A stretch of 64,000 bases of DNA from Gordonibacter massiliensis (ex Traore et al. 2017) (lineage in GTDB: Bacteria; Actinomycetota; Coriobacteriia; Coriobacteriales; Eggerthellaceae), in NCBI GenBank assembly GCA_900170005.1, contig LT827128.1, positions 1,856,168-1,920,167 of the forward strand, in the 5' to 3' direction. Positions within the stretch are counted from its first letter, which is position 1, and every line of letters starts with the position of its first letter. The translations under genes and the position numbers were made by a program. The notes beneath the pieces were generated by a model, which saw only the letters and a list, made by a program, of their open reading frames with translations, was not told the DNA's origin and did no database searches. Shown here one piece after another: positions 1 through 8,313 of the stretch.

Positions 1-430
1 CATCGGGGGCGGGAGCGCCGGTCGCGTCCGAGTCGAGCCCGGGCGCCGCACCGGAAAGAGAATCCGCGGACGCGTCGCGGCTCGCCCCGCTAGCAACAGG
101 GGCGGCTCCGAACTTGACGGCGTCGATCTTGGACGACCCGTTGTCGGAGCACCCTGGGCGCGCGTCACCCGTAGCTGCGCTCGGTTCGAGCGTTCGGGCG
201 GAACGCTCTTCCGCCGCCTCGTTTCCCGCGTCGAGGCCCGCAAGCTCGTCGAGCGTCACTCCGTACAGGCGCGCGAGCGCGATGAGGTTCTCCGTGTCGG
301 GAGCCGCCTCGGCCCTCTCCCACTTCGACACGGCCTGGCGCGACAGGCCCAGCTTTCGGGCGAGCTCTCCTTGAGAATACCCCTGGGCACGGCGCAGCCG
401 CGCCAACCGATCGGCGACCGAGAATTCCAT
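1..430 (-). CDS. XRE-family helix-turn-helix regulator (C-terminus beyond the window)
   Basis: Partial gene: it starts with ATG at 430 and stays open to base 1, so about 143 codons are visible. Residues 1-65 form a Cro/C1-type helix-turn-helix with the core LGLSRQAVSKWERAE and a DxxNLIALARLYGV stretch that is typical of the family. After it the sequence turns low-complexity, rich in Ala, Ser and Asp, as in a linker. The regulator at 51683-53134 has the same layout (HTH, Ala-rich linker, then membrane and charged segments), so this is probably its paralogue and the missing part may be membrane-bound. The target is unknown. A palindrome at 541-559, about 110 bp upstream of the start, could be its own operator. 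Confidence 0.85.
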   Translation of the reverse strand, partial: MEFSVADRLARLRRAQGYSQGELARKLGLSRQAVSKWERAEAAPDTENLIALARLYGVTLDELAGLDAGNEAAEERSARTLEPSAATGDARPGCSDNGSSKIDAVKFGAAPVASGASRDASADSLSGAAPGLDSDATGAPAPD

Positions 431-735
431 GCGGCGCTCCTTCCGCGCTTCCGGCGGTAACGTTTGTGCTGCAGTTCGGAAGCGATGGCCCGATCATACC
501 GGCTGCGCAGGCGGCGCGCCAGTAATTCGAGTGCGCACTTTGACAACTTCGAGTTGTCAGCGGACCGTACCCAGCCCGAGCGAATGTAAGAAGATCCCGC
601 GAAGCGGGACGAGAATCCCATCCGCCGGCGTGGAAACCCCTCGACGAGGGTGTTCGACTTGAACTCATGACGACAGGGGGATGCGGCCTTCTGCCTGAGC
701 TTAGGATGTCGGGATGGGGACGAGCGACAAGAACG
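431..735. other. Gene-free gap with one palindrome
   Basis: No coding region is supported here. It lies between the start of the XRE gene and the end of the NYN gene, and holds the inverted repeat at 541-559. I see nothing else in it. Confidence 0.6.
541..559. promoter_or_regulatory. Palindrome, possible XRE operator
   Basis: Perfect 8-bp arms TGACAACT and AGTTGTCA are separated by 3 bases. The site lies upstream of the XRE regulator gene and is a plausible autoregulatory operator. The symmetry is seen directly; the role is inferred. Confidence 0.4.
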
Positions 736-1275
736 TCACCGCGCGTTGTCGCGCAGGGCTTTCAGCTTCGCCAGGGTTGCCGGGTCGATGCGGGCGGCCA
801 CGGTGTTCTTCTCGGCCACCTTCGGGGTGTCGTCGAGGCGGGCCTCCTCGTAGTGCATGGCGACCTCGCGGGAGAAGCCGTTCGCGCTCATGCGGTCGAT
901 GCCGAAGCCGAACACGGTGTCCTGGATGGTGGCGTCGCTGGTGACGACGAGCGTTTCCACCTGGCGCTCGCGCGCGTCGTGGGCGAGCTTCTCGATGACC
1001 TTGTCGGCCGACTGCCCCGCCGGCGAGAACATGATGCGCACGCCACCCACGCTCTCGGCCTCGCCCGTGGAGAACTCGTTGCGGCCGCCGTCGAACACGA
1101 TGATGGCGCGCCAATCGCGCCCGGCGTAGTTCACCACGTCGTTGATGAGCGCCTCGCGGGCGGTGTTGAACGCGTCGTCCGTGTAGTCGGGCCCGGCTAT
1201 CTGCTGGTAGCGGCTGCCGGAGCGCAGCACGTTGTACCCGTCGACGAGCAGCAGTTTTTTGCGTTGCTTGGGCAC
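736..1275 (-). CDS. NYN-domain (YacP-like) endoribonuclease
   Basis: 179-residue protein with a GTG start. The N-terminus has LLLVDGYNVLRSG, the metal-binding opening of NYN/PIN-like nucleases. It is followed by IIVFDGGRN and VVTSDATIQDTVF, which carry the acidic residues expected at the active site. The family includes Bacillus Rae1/YacP, which cuts mRNA on the ribosome; that function is known for the family and not shown here. The gene follows rlmB by 9 bp on the same strand, so the two are probably co-transcribed and translationally coupled. No clear Shine-Dalgarno sequence precedes the GTG, which fits coupling. The rlmB-yacP pairing is common in Gram-positives and supports the call. Confidence 0.85.
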   Translation of the reverse strand: MPKQRKKLLLVDGYNVLRSGSRYQQIAGPDYTDDAFNTAREALINDVVNYAGRDWRAIIVFDGGRNEFSTGEAESVGGVRIMFSPAGQSADKVIEKLAHDARERQVETLVVTSDATIQDTVFGFGIDRMSANGFSREVAMHYEEARLDDTPKVAEKNTVAARIDPATLAKLKALRDNAR

Positions 1276-1284
1276 CGGCTCAAC

Positions 1285-2031
1285 CTAGTAGTTTTGACGG
1301 AGCCACTCGTACATGCAGGCGGTGGAGGCCTGGGCGACGTTGAGGGAGGCCACTTCGCCCATCTGGGGCAGCTTCACCAGGAAGTCGCAGCTTTCCTTCA
1401 CCACGCGGGACAGGCCCTCGGCCTCGTTGCCCATGACGAGCGCGATCTTGCCCTTCAGGTTCGAGCGCCAGATGACGTCGTCGGCCTGCTCGCTGGCACC
1501 CGCCACCCAGAAGCCGCGCTCCTTGAGGCGCGCCATGATCTGCACGAGGTTCGGCACCTGCGCCACGGGCATGTGCGCGATGGCACCGGCCGAGCTCTTG
1601 TAGGTGGAGGCGTCCACCTTCGCGCTGCGCTTGTTGGGGATGACCAGGCCGCAGGCGCCCACGGCCTCGGCGCTGCGCGCGATGGCGCCCAGGTTGCCGG
1701 CGTCGGTGAGGTGGTCGAGGATGACGACGAGCGCCCGGCCGTCGTGCTCTTCGGCGTAGGTTTCCGCCGCGCGCTCGATCTCGGTGATGTCCACGTAGGC
1801 GTGCGGCTTCGTCTCCGCCATGACGCCCTGGTGGCTGCCGCGCTCGGACTTCTCGTCGAGCTGCTTGCGCGGCACCGTGACCACGGGCACGTCGAAACGC
1901 TTCGCCTTGCGCAGGATGTCCTCCACGAGGCCGTCGCGCTTCGCGTTGTCGGCCAGCAGGATGCGCTTGATGGGCACCTGCGTGCGCAGCGCCTCGATGA
2001 TGGGGCGTTTGCCCTCGATGTAGTCAGCCAT
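1285..2031 (-). CDS. rlmB: 23S rRNA (guanosine-2'-O-)-methyltransferase RlmB / TrmH family
   Basis: 248-residue SPOUT methyltransferase. An N-terminal substrate-binding domain (about 1-75, starting MADYIEGKRPIIEAL) is followed by the knotted catalytic domain. SpoU motif 1 is DAGNLGAIARSAEA, motif 2 is LVMGNEAEGLSRVV, and motif 3 is LPQMGEVASLNVAQA. Together these bind S-adenosylmethionine and hold the catalytic Arg and Asn. It methylates a 2'-hydroxyl on a guanosine of 23S rRNA; other TrmH-family targets cannot be excluded from sequence. It heads a short operon with the NYN nuclease. Length and motifs are normal for the family. Confidence 0.92.
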   Translation of the reverse strand: MADYIEGKRPIIEALRTQVPIKRILLADNAKRDGLVEDILRKAKRFDVPVVTVPRKQLDEKSERGSHQGVMAETKPHAYVDITEIERAAETYAEEHDGRALVVILDHLTDAGNLGAIARSAEAVGACGLVIPNKRSAKVDASTYKSSAGAIAHMPVAQVPNLVQIMARLKERGFWVAGASEQADDVIWRSNLKGKIALVMGNEAEGLSRVVKESCDFLVKLPQMGEVASLNVAQASTACMYEWLRQNY

Positions 2032-2148
2032 GAACAGTGTCGCTTTCCGCAGCCGGACCGGCCGGCTTGTCGCGCTTCGGGTTCGATATCGAACGAAAAG
2101 TGTACCACGCCCGTGCGCGCGCGAGCGGGCCTTCGATAAAAAACCGCG

Positions 2149-3699
2149 TCAATCGCCCAGCGAAGGCGGCGGGGACGCCGGGGACGCCGGCTTCGTCGGG
2201 CAGCCGCCCTCCGGATAGGCCATGCCCTCCAAGTAGGCCACGGCGCAGTTCTTTCCCTCGGCCTTCGCGCGGTAGAGGGCGATGTCGGCACGGCGGTACA
2301 GCTCGGAGAACGGATGCGGGTCTTGCGAGACCACCACGCCCACGCTGAGGCTGACGTCGTGCGGAAGGCCGCGATCGGCCGCCGCGCTGCGGAACGCGAT
2401 GATAAGGGCCTCGGAGCGCTCCATGGCGACGCGCGGATCGTACACGTCGCGCATGAACACCATGAATTCGTCGCCGCCCAAACGCGCGACGACGTCGCTC
2501 GTGCGGAACAGCGCGCGGGCGGTGTCCACGAAAGACGTGAGCAGCTCGTCGCCCACCAGGTGGCCGAACTGGTCGTTGACCGTCTTGAAGCAGTCCACGT
2601 CGGCCAGCAGGCACGCATAGGACACGTCGGGTTGCTTGGAAGCGCAGTACTCCCGCAGCCGGCTTTGGAGGTACGAGCGGTTGTAGGCCCGCGTCAACGA
2701 ATCGGTGGAAGACTGCTCCAGCAGCTCGTATTCGCCCGAAACGTCCACGATCTTGCCCACGTACTTCACGAGCCTGCCCTCGCTGTCGTAGATGCGGCGG
2801 CCCAGGACGCGCTGGTGCACGTACGTGTCGCGATCGCCTTTGCAATCGTCGAAGAAGAACACGGGGCGCAGGCGGTACACGTACGCATACGCGTCGTGCT
2901 CCGTGCCGGGCTCGGGCTTGGCCTGGGACAGCAGGCGCGTGTCGGCGACGTAGCGTTCGCGGTCGTCGGGATGCACGAAGCCGCTGGGGTCGAGCGTGCT
3001 CTTGCAGTGCTCCACCACGACCTTGTTGCGCCTGATGTCCGGATTCTCGCCGAAGCGGGTGGAGAACAGGTGCAGCGTGTCGCGCACCACGTCGTACTCG
3101 TAAATGATGTCGTCGGACAGTTCCGAGACGATCTCGTAGCGCTCGCGCTCGATCTTGGCTTGGGACAGCACGGCGTCGACGTCGACCGCGCCCACGTCTC
3201 GCGCGGTCATGCCGCGCGACGCCGCCTCGCCCTCCGGCGTATCGGGAGCCGAGCTGTGCACGTGGACGACAAGCCACTCGTCGCCGACCGGCGCGTACAC
3301 GAACGTGAGGCGGCGCACGTACTCGTCGGCGGCGTCCCCCTTCGTCGCGCGCGTGCGCAGGCGGGACAGCACGACCGCACATGCCTCGTTGCGGTAGGTC
3401 AGGTGGCATTCGTGGGATACGATGCGCGATCCGATGCGGCGCGCGTACGCGCACGAGGCCTCGAGCAGGCGCGCGACGTCGTCGCTGTTGAAGGCGTGCA
3501 GGTCTGCGACGTAGCCGAAGCAGGTCGCTCGCGATGGGTCGAGGTAGGCGAGCGTGGCGTCGAGGTCGCCCTGCTCGTAACAGGCCTCCACGAAGCCGCG
3601 CGTTTTATCGACCAGCAAGAATGCCAGGCTCCCCATCGTGTCCGCTTCCCTCGCCCGCTTCGTCGGATCGGCGTTTTCCGTCTCAATTGAGGGCACCAT
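2149..3699 (-). CDS. Diguanylate cyclase with NTF2-like and PAS sensor domains
   Basis: 516 residues. Residues about 20-165 resemble a SnoaL/NTF2-like ligand-binding fold (start near MGSLAFLLVDKTRGFVEACYE). Residues about 185-300 look like a PAS domain (IVSELSDDIIYEYDVVRDTL, then a DDRERY segment). Residues about 335-490 are a GGDEF domain with an intact RLGGDEF active site. An RTSD inhibitory I-site sits five residues before it, so the enzyme should make cyclic di-GMP and be inhibited by its product. No membrane segment is visible, so the sensor is probably cytosolic. An alternative start lies 21 codons downstream at MGSLAF. It is a single gene, with no obvious operon partner and no EAL domain. 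Confidence 0.88.
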   Translation of the reverse strand: MVPSIETENADPTKRAREADTMGSLAFLLVDKTRGFVEACYEQGDLDATLAYLDPSRATCFGYVADLHAFNSDDVARLLEASCAYARRIGSRIVSHECHLTYRNEACAVVLSRLRTRATKGDAADEYVRRLTFVYAPVGDEWLVVHVHSSAPDTPEGEAASRGMTARDVGAVDVDAVLSQAKIERERYEIVSELSDDIIYEYDVVRDTLHLFSTRFGENPDIRRNKVVVEHCKSTLDPSGFVHPDDRERYVADTRLLSQAKPEPGTEHDAYAYVYRLRPVFFFDDCKGDRDTYVHQRVLGRRIYDSEGRLVKYVGKIVDVSGEYELLEQSSTDSLTRAYNRSYLQSRLREYCASKQPDVSYACLLADVDCFKTVNDQFGHLVGDELLTSFVDTARALFRTSDVVARLGGDEFMVFMRDVYDPRVAMERSEALIIAFRSAAADRGLPHDVSLSVGVVVSQDPHPFSELYRRADIALYRAKAEGKNCAVAYLEGMAYPEGGCPTKPASPASPPPSLGD

Positions 3700-3845
3700 G
3701 CTAGCATAATGTCAAGGCAAAAAACGCCCCCCCCCCGCCGCCTTTCCTCATCCCACCCTACACCACGTGAACTACACCACAGTAGTACCCCTACCACTAT
3801 CACTGCTACTAATTTCCTTTCGCGCATTCCGTCGGGCCCTGCCCC

Positions 3846-4649
3846 CTATCGGCGCTCTTCGCTCTCGCGGTCCCCTTTCCGCGCGCGCGAGCGCTTGCGC
3901 TGCCGTCGTACCGAGATGCGATCGCCGCCGTGCAGGAACACGCCGGACACGAGCCGTTTGAGCGAGCCCAGGCCGCGCGTGACGTGCGGGGTGAGGTCGG
4001 CCTCGTCGCGCGTCTTCCAATCGAAGTACACGCTCCAGTAGCGCAAGAGCACCACGGCGAGCACGCAGGCGATGCCGGCCACGACGAGCGGGCTTCCCAG
4101 GTACGCGAGCACGGTGAAGAGCAGCGCGCCGCCCAGGCCCGCCACCGCGTAGAAGTTCGACTGCTGGAATATGCCGGGCGTCTCGCCCACGCAGATGTCG
4201 CGCACCGCGCCGCCGCCCACGGCCGTGATGGCGCCCAGGATGACGGTGAGCACGAAGCCCTCGCCGCAGGCGTACGCCTTGCTGGCGCCCGCGAGCGCGA
4301 ACAGGCCCACCGACAGCGCGTCGGCGAAGAACACCGTGGCGTCGAGGTGCTTGAACAGGCCGCGGAAGTAGAACACGAACGCGCACAGCACGATGCACAG
4401 CAGGATGAGGTCGGGATGCGACGTGAAGTACACGCCCTTGTCCTGCAGCAGCACGTCGCGGATGATGCCGCCGCCGTAGCCCGTGAGCAGGCCCAACACC
4501 ACGGTGCCGATGATGTCGAGCTTGCGGTCGCACGCGAACAGCGCGCCCGTGAGCACGCCCACGACGACGGAGAAGTAGTCGATGCCCCACGGCACCGTGA
4601 GCACCTGCCCGTCCGCGAACGCCGAGCCGATGAGTCCCGCTATGTCCAT
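3846..4649 (-). CDS. TRIC / UPF0126 (YicG-like) cation-channel family membrane protein
   Basis: 267 residues with about seven hydrophobic helices arranged as two repeats. Each repeat carries the glycine motif of the family: LTGYGGGIIRDVLL near residue 60 and ITAVGGGAVRDICVGETPGIF near residue 145. Bacterial homologues form trimeric channels for monovalent cations; the physiological ion is not predictable here. The C-terminus is basic (RRQRKRSRARKGDRES) and probably cytoplasmic. The gene is monocistronic, with 146 bp to the cyclase gene downstream. That short gap includes a poly-C run at about 3730 and holds no recognisable site. Confidence 0.85.
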   Translation of the reverse strand: MDIAGLIGSAFADGQVLTVPWGIDYFSVVVGVLTGALFACDRKLDIIGTVVLGLLTGYGGGIIRDVLLQDKGVYFTSHPDLILLCIVLCAFVFYFRGLFKHLDATVFFADALSVGLFALAGASKAYACGEGFVLTVILGAITAVGGGAVRDICVGETPGIFQQSNFYAVAGLGGALLFTVLAYLGSPLVVAGIACVLAVVLLRYWSVYFDWKTRDEADLTPHVTRGLGSLKRLVSGVFLHGGDRISVRRQRKRSRARKGDRESEERR

Positions 4650-4736
4650 GCGCGCCTTCCTGCGAGCCCCGGTAAACCTGCGGTGCCCAGTGTCACCATT
4701 TTCGACGGCTCGGTCAAGGGGCGGGGTTATGCTAGC

Positions 4737-5267
4737 CTACAGCGCGGTTCCCTTCGTGGGGACTTTCAGGGCGTCGACGTCGACGCCTTCCAGCTTCAGC
4801 AGGGCGATCTTCTTCTGCAGGCCGCCGGCGTAGCCGGTGAGGCTGCGGGTGGAGCCCACCACGCGGTGGCACGGCAGGATGATGGAGATGGGGTTGTGCC
4901 CCACCGCCCCGCCCACGGCGCGGGCCGAGGTGCGCGCACCGGTCTCTTCCTCGATGCGGCGCGCCAGCTCGCCGTACGTGGTCAGCTGGCCGTAGGGGAT
5001 CTCCGCGAGCATCGTCCACACGCGCTGGCGAAACGCCGTGCCGCGCGGGCGCACGGGCGGGATGGGGCCGGGATCGGCGCCTTCGAAGTAGCGGTCGAGC
5101 CAGGCGCGCGCCTCTTGGAGCACGGGCAGGTCGGGGCGCTCCTCGGTTTCGCCGAGCGTGGCCTCGAAGTACTTCTGGCCGTCGAGCCATAGGCCCACGA
5201 GGGCGTCGCCGTCGCAGGCGACGGTGAGGGGGCCGACGGGTGAGTCGAAGGATGCGAGGTAGTCCAT
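4737..5267 (-). CDS. ogt: Methylated-DNA--protein-cysteine methyltransferase
   Basis: 176 residues, starting at MDYLASFDSPVGPL. It carries the active-site motif ILPCHRVVG, with the alkyl-acceptor Cys at about residue 133. The DNA-binding helix-turn-helix region before it (TAFRQRVWTMLAEIPYGQLTTYGELA, residues about 78-102, quoted in part) is conserved. The protein transfers methyl groups from O6-methylguanine to itself. It follows the Ada-AlkA fusion gene by 8 bp on the same strand, so the two form an alkylation-repair operon. The alternative name Ada C-terminal domain would apply if it were fused, but here it is separate. Confidence 0.93.
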   Translation of the reverse strand: MDYLASFDSPVGPLTVACDGDALVGLWLDGQKYFEATLGETEERPDLPVLQEARAWLDRYFEGADPGPIPPVRPRGTAFRQRVWTMLAEIPYGQLTTYGELARRIEEETGARTSARAVGGAVGHNPISIILPCHRVVGSTRSLTGYAGGLQKKIALLKLEGVDVDALKVPTKGTAL

Positions 5268-5275
5268 GGTTGATC

Positions 5276-6976
5276 CTATCGTTCGGGTGACGGGTTTGCG
5301 GCGGGCCGATCGGGCGGTGGGGCTTTCGCAGGCGGGGCCGGCTCGTGCGGAACCGACCACAGCGACATGACGGCGTAGGAGCGCCAGGGGCTCCACGCCT
5401 TCGAGAGCGCCGTGAGCTCGCGCGGCTTGAGGTCGGGAAAGGCGCTCTTCACGCCCAGGTCGGACGCCGGAAAGCCGTCGGGGTGGCCGTAGGCGCGCAT
5501 GAGCAGGTACTGCACGGTCCAGTCGCCGATGCCGGGGATGGCGGCCAAGGCGCGCGCCTCGGCCTCGAGGTCGGCGCCGGGGCGCAGCGTCACCGCGCCC
5601 GCGCACACGGCCTGCGCGAGCGCGCAGATGGCGCGGGCCCGCTGGCCGATGACGCCCAAGGCGCCCAAGCGGCCGGCCGCGTCGTCGGCGCAGAAAGCGG
5701 AGGGCGGCGGGAACGCCGTGTCGAGCGCCGGATGCGGCGTGGTCGTCGGCGCGCCGAACTCCCGCGCCACCCGTCCTGCCAACGTGCCGGCCGCCTTCAC
5801 GGTGATCTGCTGGCCCAGGATGGCGCGCACCGCCATTTCGAAGCCGTCGAAGCAGCACGGCAGCCGGATGCCGGGCACCCGGTTCGCGGCGGGAACGCGC
5901 GCGTGGAAGTCGGCGAGGCCGGCCTCCACCGCAGCGGGAAGGCAGTCGGTGTCGAACAGGCGCCGCACGCGCGCCACCACGAGGGGCAGCTCGTCGAACA
6001 GCTCCGGCGACACGGTAAGCGCCAGGCGGTTGCGCGCCGGTTCGTCGACCACCTTGATCCAGCCGACGAGCGGCGACGTCCCTGCGGCGAAACCGGCGGA
6101 CGGGGCGGCGGGCGAGAAGCCCGCGGAGCCGATGGAGGCGTCGGAAGCGGTGGGCGCGGCGGCGGAATCGCTCACGGAAACCGTACCGGGCCCGCCGCGA
6201 TCGAGGCGCACGGTGCGCAGGTACGCGCCGCCCTCGACCGCCTCGACGCCTTCGATGGCGCGCAGGCGCAGGAAGTCCAGCAGCAGGTCGAAGCGGTACG
6301 GCGGGCGGTACCCCACGTGCAGCACCACCGGCCCGGCATCCGCGCGCGCGGCCCCCGCCGCCTTCCGGCGAAAATGGCTGGGCGCCATGCGGTAGCGCTG
6401 CGAGAACGCATCGTTGAAGCGGCGCACCGACGAGAAGCCGCAGGCGAACGCCACGCGCGTCACTGGAAGGTCGGTATCGGTGAGCAGGCTCTTCGCCAGA
6501 AGCAAGCGGCAGGTGGTGCGATACGCCGTGGGCGCCACGCCGTACGTGCGCTCGAACAAGCGCCGCAGCTGGCGCTCGGACAGGCCCAGCTGCGCGGCCA
6601 CGTCGGCGATGCGGCACGAGCCCGCATGCTCGCGGATGAGCTCAGCGGCGCGCTGGACGGCCCGGTCGGTGTCCGGCGCGATGGGAGCCCCGGGAGCCAG
6701 CTCGGGACGGCACTTCAAGCAGGGGCGGTATCCAGCAGCCTCGGCCTCGGCGGCGGTTCGGTAGAATGTGCAGTTCTCGCGCTTCGGGCGCTTGGCCGGG
6801 CACACGGCGCGGCAGTAGATGCCCGTGGACTTCACGCCCACGAAGAACAGCCCGTCGAAGCGCGCGTCGTGCGCTCCCAGCGCCTCCCAGCACGTGTCGC
6901 CGTCAGGCAGCACGGATCCCGCGAACGCGTCGGCGGGAAACGCCCCGCCCTCCGTTTCGACTTCCCGGTCGTCCAT
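5276..6976 (-). CDS. Ada-AlkA fusion: methyl-phosphotriester sensor, AraC activator and 3-methyladenine glycosylase
   Basis: 566 residues with three functional parts. Residues 40-92 are the Ada zinc domain, with Cys55, Cys59, Cys86 and Cys89 in the pattern GIYCRAVCP...RPCLKC. Residues about 105-205 are an AraC-type double helix-turn-helix. Residues about 215-335 match the AlkA N-terminal domain and about 365-540 the HhH-GPD glycosylase, with hairpin IPGIGDWTVQYLLMRAYG followed by FPASDLGV, whose Asp is the expected catalytic residue. It should sense alkylated DNA through its N-terminus, activate its own operon and remove alkylated bases. Such fusions are known in Actinobacteria. It heads the operon with ogt. 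Confidence 0.93.
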   Translation of the reverse strand: MDDREVETEGGAFPADAFAGSVLPDGDTCWEALGAHDARFDGLFFVGVKSTGIYCRAVCPAKRPKRENCTFYRTAAEAEAAGYRPCLKCRPELAPGAPIAPDTDRAVQRAAELIREHAGSCRIADVAAQLGLSERQLRRLFERTYGVAPTAYRTTCRLLLAKSLLTDTDLPVTRVAFACGFSSVRRFNDAFSQRYRMAPSHFRRKAAGAARADAGPVVLHVGYRPPYRFDLLLDFLRLRAIEGVEAVEGGAYLRTVRLDRGGPGTVSVSDSAAAPTASDASIGSAGFSPAAPSAGFAAGTSPLVGWIKVVDEPARNRLALTVSPELFDELPLVVARVRRLFDTDCLPAAVEAGLADFHARVPAANRVPGIRLPCCFDGFEMAVRAILGQQITVKAAGTLAGRVAREFGAPTTTPHPALDTAFPPPSAFCADDAAGRLGALGVIGQRARAICALAQAVCAGAVTLRPGADLEAEARALAAIPGIGDWTVQYLLMRAYGHPDGFPASDLGVKSAFPDLKPRELTALSKAWSPWRSYAVMSLWSVPHEPAPPAKAPPPDRPAANPSPER

Positions 6977-7256
6977 GATCGCGTCCTTTCAGCGACGGTT
7001 CCCCCTGCGTCCATGAAACCACACTCCAGCGACGCGCGCTAGCCATTTTCGGACATGCAAGGCGCGACGTCGGCTGCCTCGCCGGTGCGGAGCCCGCAGA
7101 CGGCGAGTCGACGATGCCGAACAAAACGGAGCCGATGCGGCATGCGTATTCGATGATCGGCCCACGAATACCTTGCGAACTGGTATGATACGTCTCAAAC
7201 GAAAAACGGGGGCCAAACCGCCTGTCCGCTCGCTTTCGATAACGAAGGGGAACGCT

Positions 7257-8087
7257 GTGAACAAATGGATCGCCTGCGCGACCGCGGCCTGTGCCGTGGC
7301 CTTGTCTTTGACGTTGGTCGGCTGCGACTCGCAGGTCGAGGAGCCGAACGTTCCGACCGACTCTGCATCGGGCTCCACCGGCGGCTACGGCTACACGCTC
7401 ACCGACGCGGAGAAGCTGAAGGCCCTGGCCATAGGCGAGACGGCCGTGTGGCGCGACTACGAGGTCACCGTGACGTCCGTCGACCGCGCCGACGGCAAGC
7501 TCACCGCCCATATCGACGTGAAGGGCCACACGCTGGCCCAGTCGCTGAGCACCGAGTGCCTGTTGTCGTTCGGCATGCCGCCCGTGAGCTCGTCGTTCGA
7601 TGGCGACGTTATCACCGTGCCCGCCGGCGAGACGGTGTCGGGCACGCTCACGTTCGACGACCAGTACACCTCGCAGCGCCTCTTCTGGAACGACGGCGCC
7701 ACCGAGGGCACGTGGGACCTCACGCTGCCGGCGGTGCAGCCCGAGCGACAGGGCGCCGAAAGCGAGGGAACCGAGCCGGCCAAAACCGAGAACGCCAAGC
7801 AGGAGGAGCCGAAGAAGGACGAGGCCGCCGAGGCGCAGAAGCAGGCCGTTGCGGCGCTCGAGGCCGAGATGCCCTCGCTGTTCGAGAACAACACGTTCTA
7901 CGCGTTCCAAAGCGTCGACACGTCCACCGCCACCGTGACGCCTCAGGAAGGCGGCGGCTACGAGTACGTCAACGACGTCACCGTTACCGGGGGCGACGGC
8001 GCGCCCACCACGGCGAACGTGCGCCTGATCTGCGAGGCGAACGGCAACTGCATATCGATGACCGTGGACGGCGCGTTCTTGTTCTAG
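7257..8087 (+). CDS. Lipoprotein with a DUF4352-like N-terminal domain
   Basis: 276 residues from the GTG at 7257; an AAGGGGAA ribosome site lies just upstream, and the earlier ATG at 7173 would bury the signal peptide. The signal peptide VNKWIACATAACAVALSL ends in the lipobox LVGC, so the protein is exported and lipid-anchored. Residues about 45-165 (AIGETAVWRDYEVTVTSVDR) resemble an immunoglobulin-like DUF4352 domain; this is a weak match made by eye. A charged Glu/Lys linker (about 165-205) leads to a C-terminal beta-rich domain. Function unknown. The gene is monocistronic and ends in a stem-loop. Confidence 0.75.
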   Translation: MNKWIACATAACAVALSLTLVGCDSQVEEPNVPTDSASGSTGGYGYTLTDAEKLKALAIGETAVWRDYEVTVTSVDRADGKLTAHIDVKGHTLAQSLSTECLLSFGMPPVSSSFDGDVITVPAGETVSGTLTFDDQYTSQRLFWNDGATEGTWDLTLPAVQPERQGAESEGTEPAKTENAKQEEPKKDEAAEAQKQAVAALEAEMPSLFENNTFYAFQSVDTSTATVTPQEGGGYEYVNDVTVTGGDGAPTTANVRLICEANGNCISMTVDGAFLF

Positions 8088-8094
8088 GCGACGC

Positions 8095-8126
8095 GCGAAT
8101 CGCGGCGCTCAACTGCCGCGATTCGC
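8095..8126 (+). terminator. Stem-loop after the lipoprotein gene
   Basis: A perfect 12-bp stem (GCGAATCGCGGC with its complement) and an 8-base loop lie 8 bases after the stop. There is no T-run, so it may be a weak or factor-assisted terminator. Confidence 0.55.
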
Positions 8127-8313
8127 TGGACCTGCGAGGGAGCGGGGCGGATCGGCCACGCGGCGCGATCCCGGCCACCCGCCGATCCCGCGCATCGCTG
8201 CCGGCACGACGCGCAAAGGCACCGCTTTCGCGCTCGCCGTCGCAGGCAGGGCTCGCGATGCCGTACAATAAGGCAACGCCCGTCGCGCTCCCCATATGCA
8301 AGGAGGGTCCGAG

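Noticed and set aside
667-2139. Long plus-strand open frame (490 codons) opposite rlmB and the NYN gene
   Set aside because: Antisense shadow of GC-rich coding DNA; Arg/His/Val-rich composition, no motif, and the minus-strand genes are well supported.
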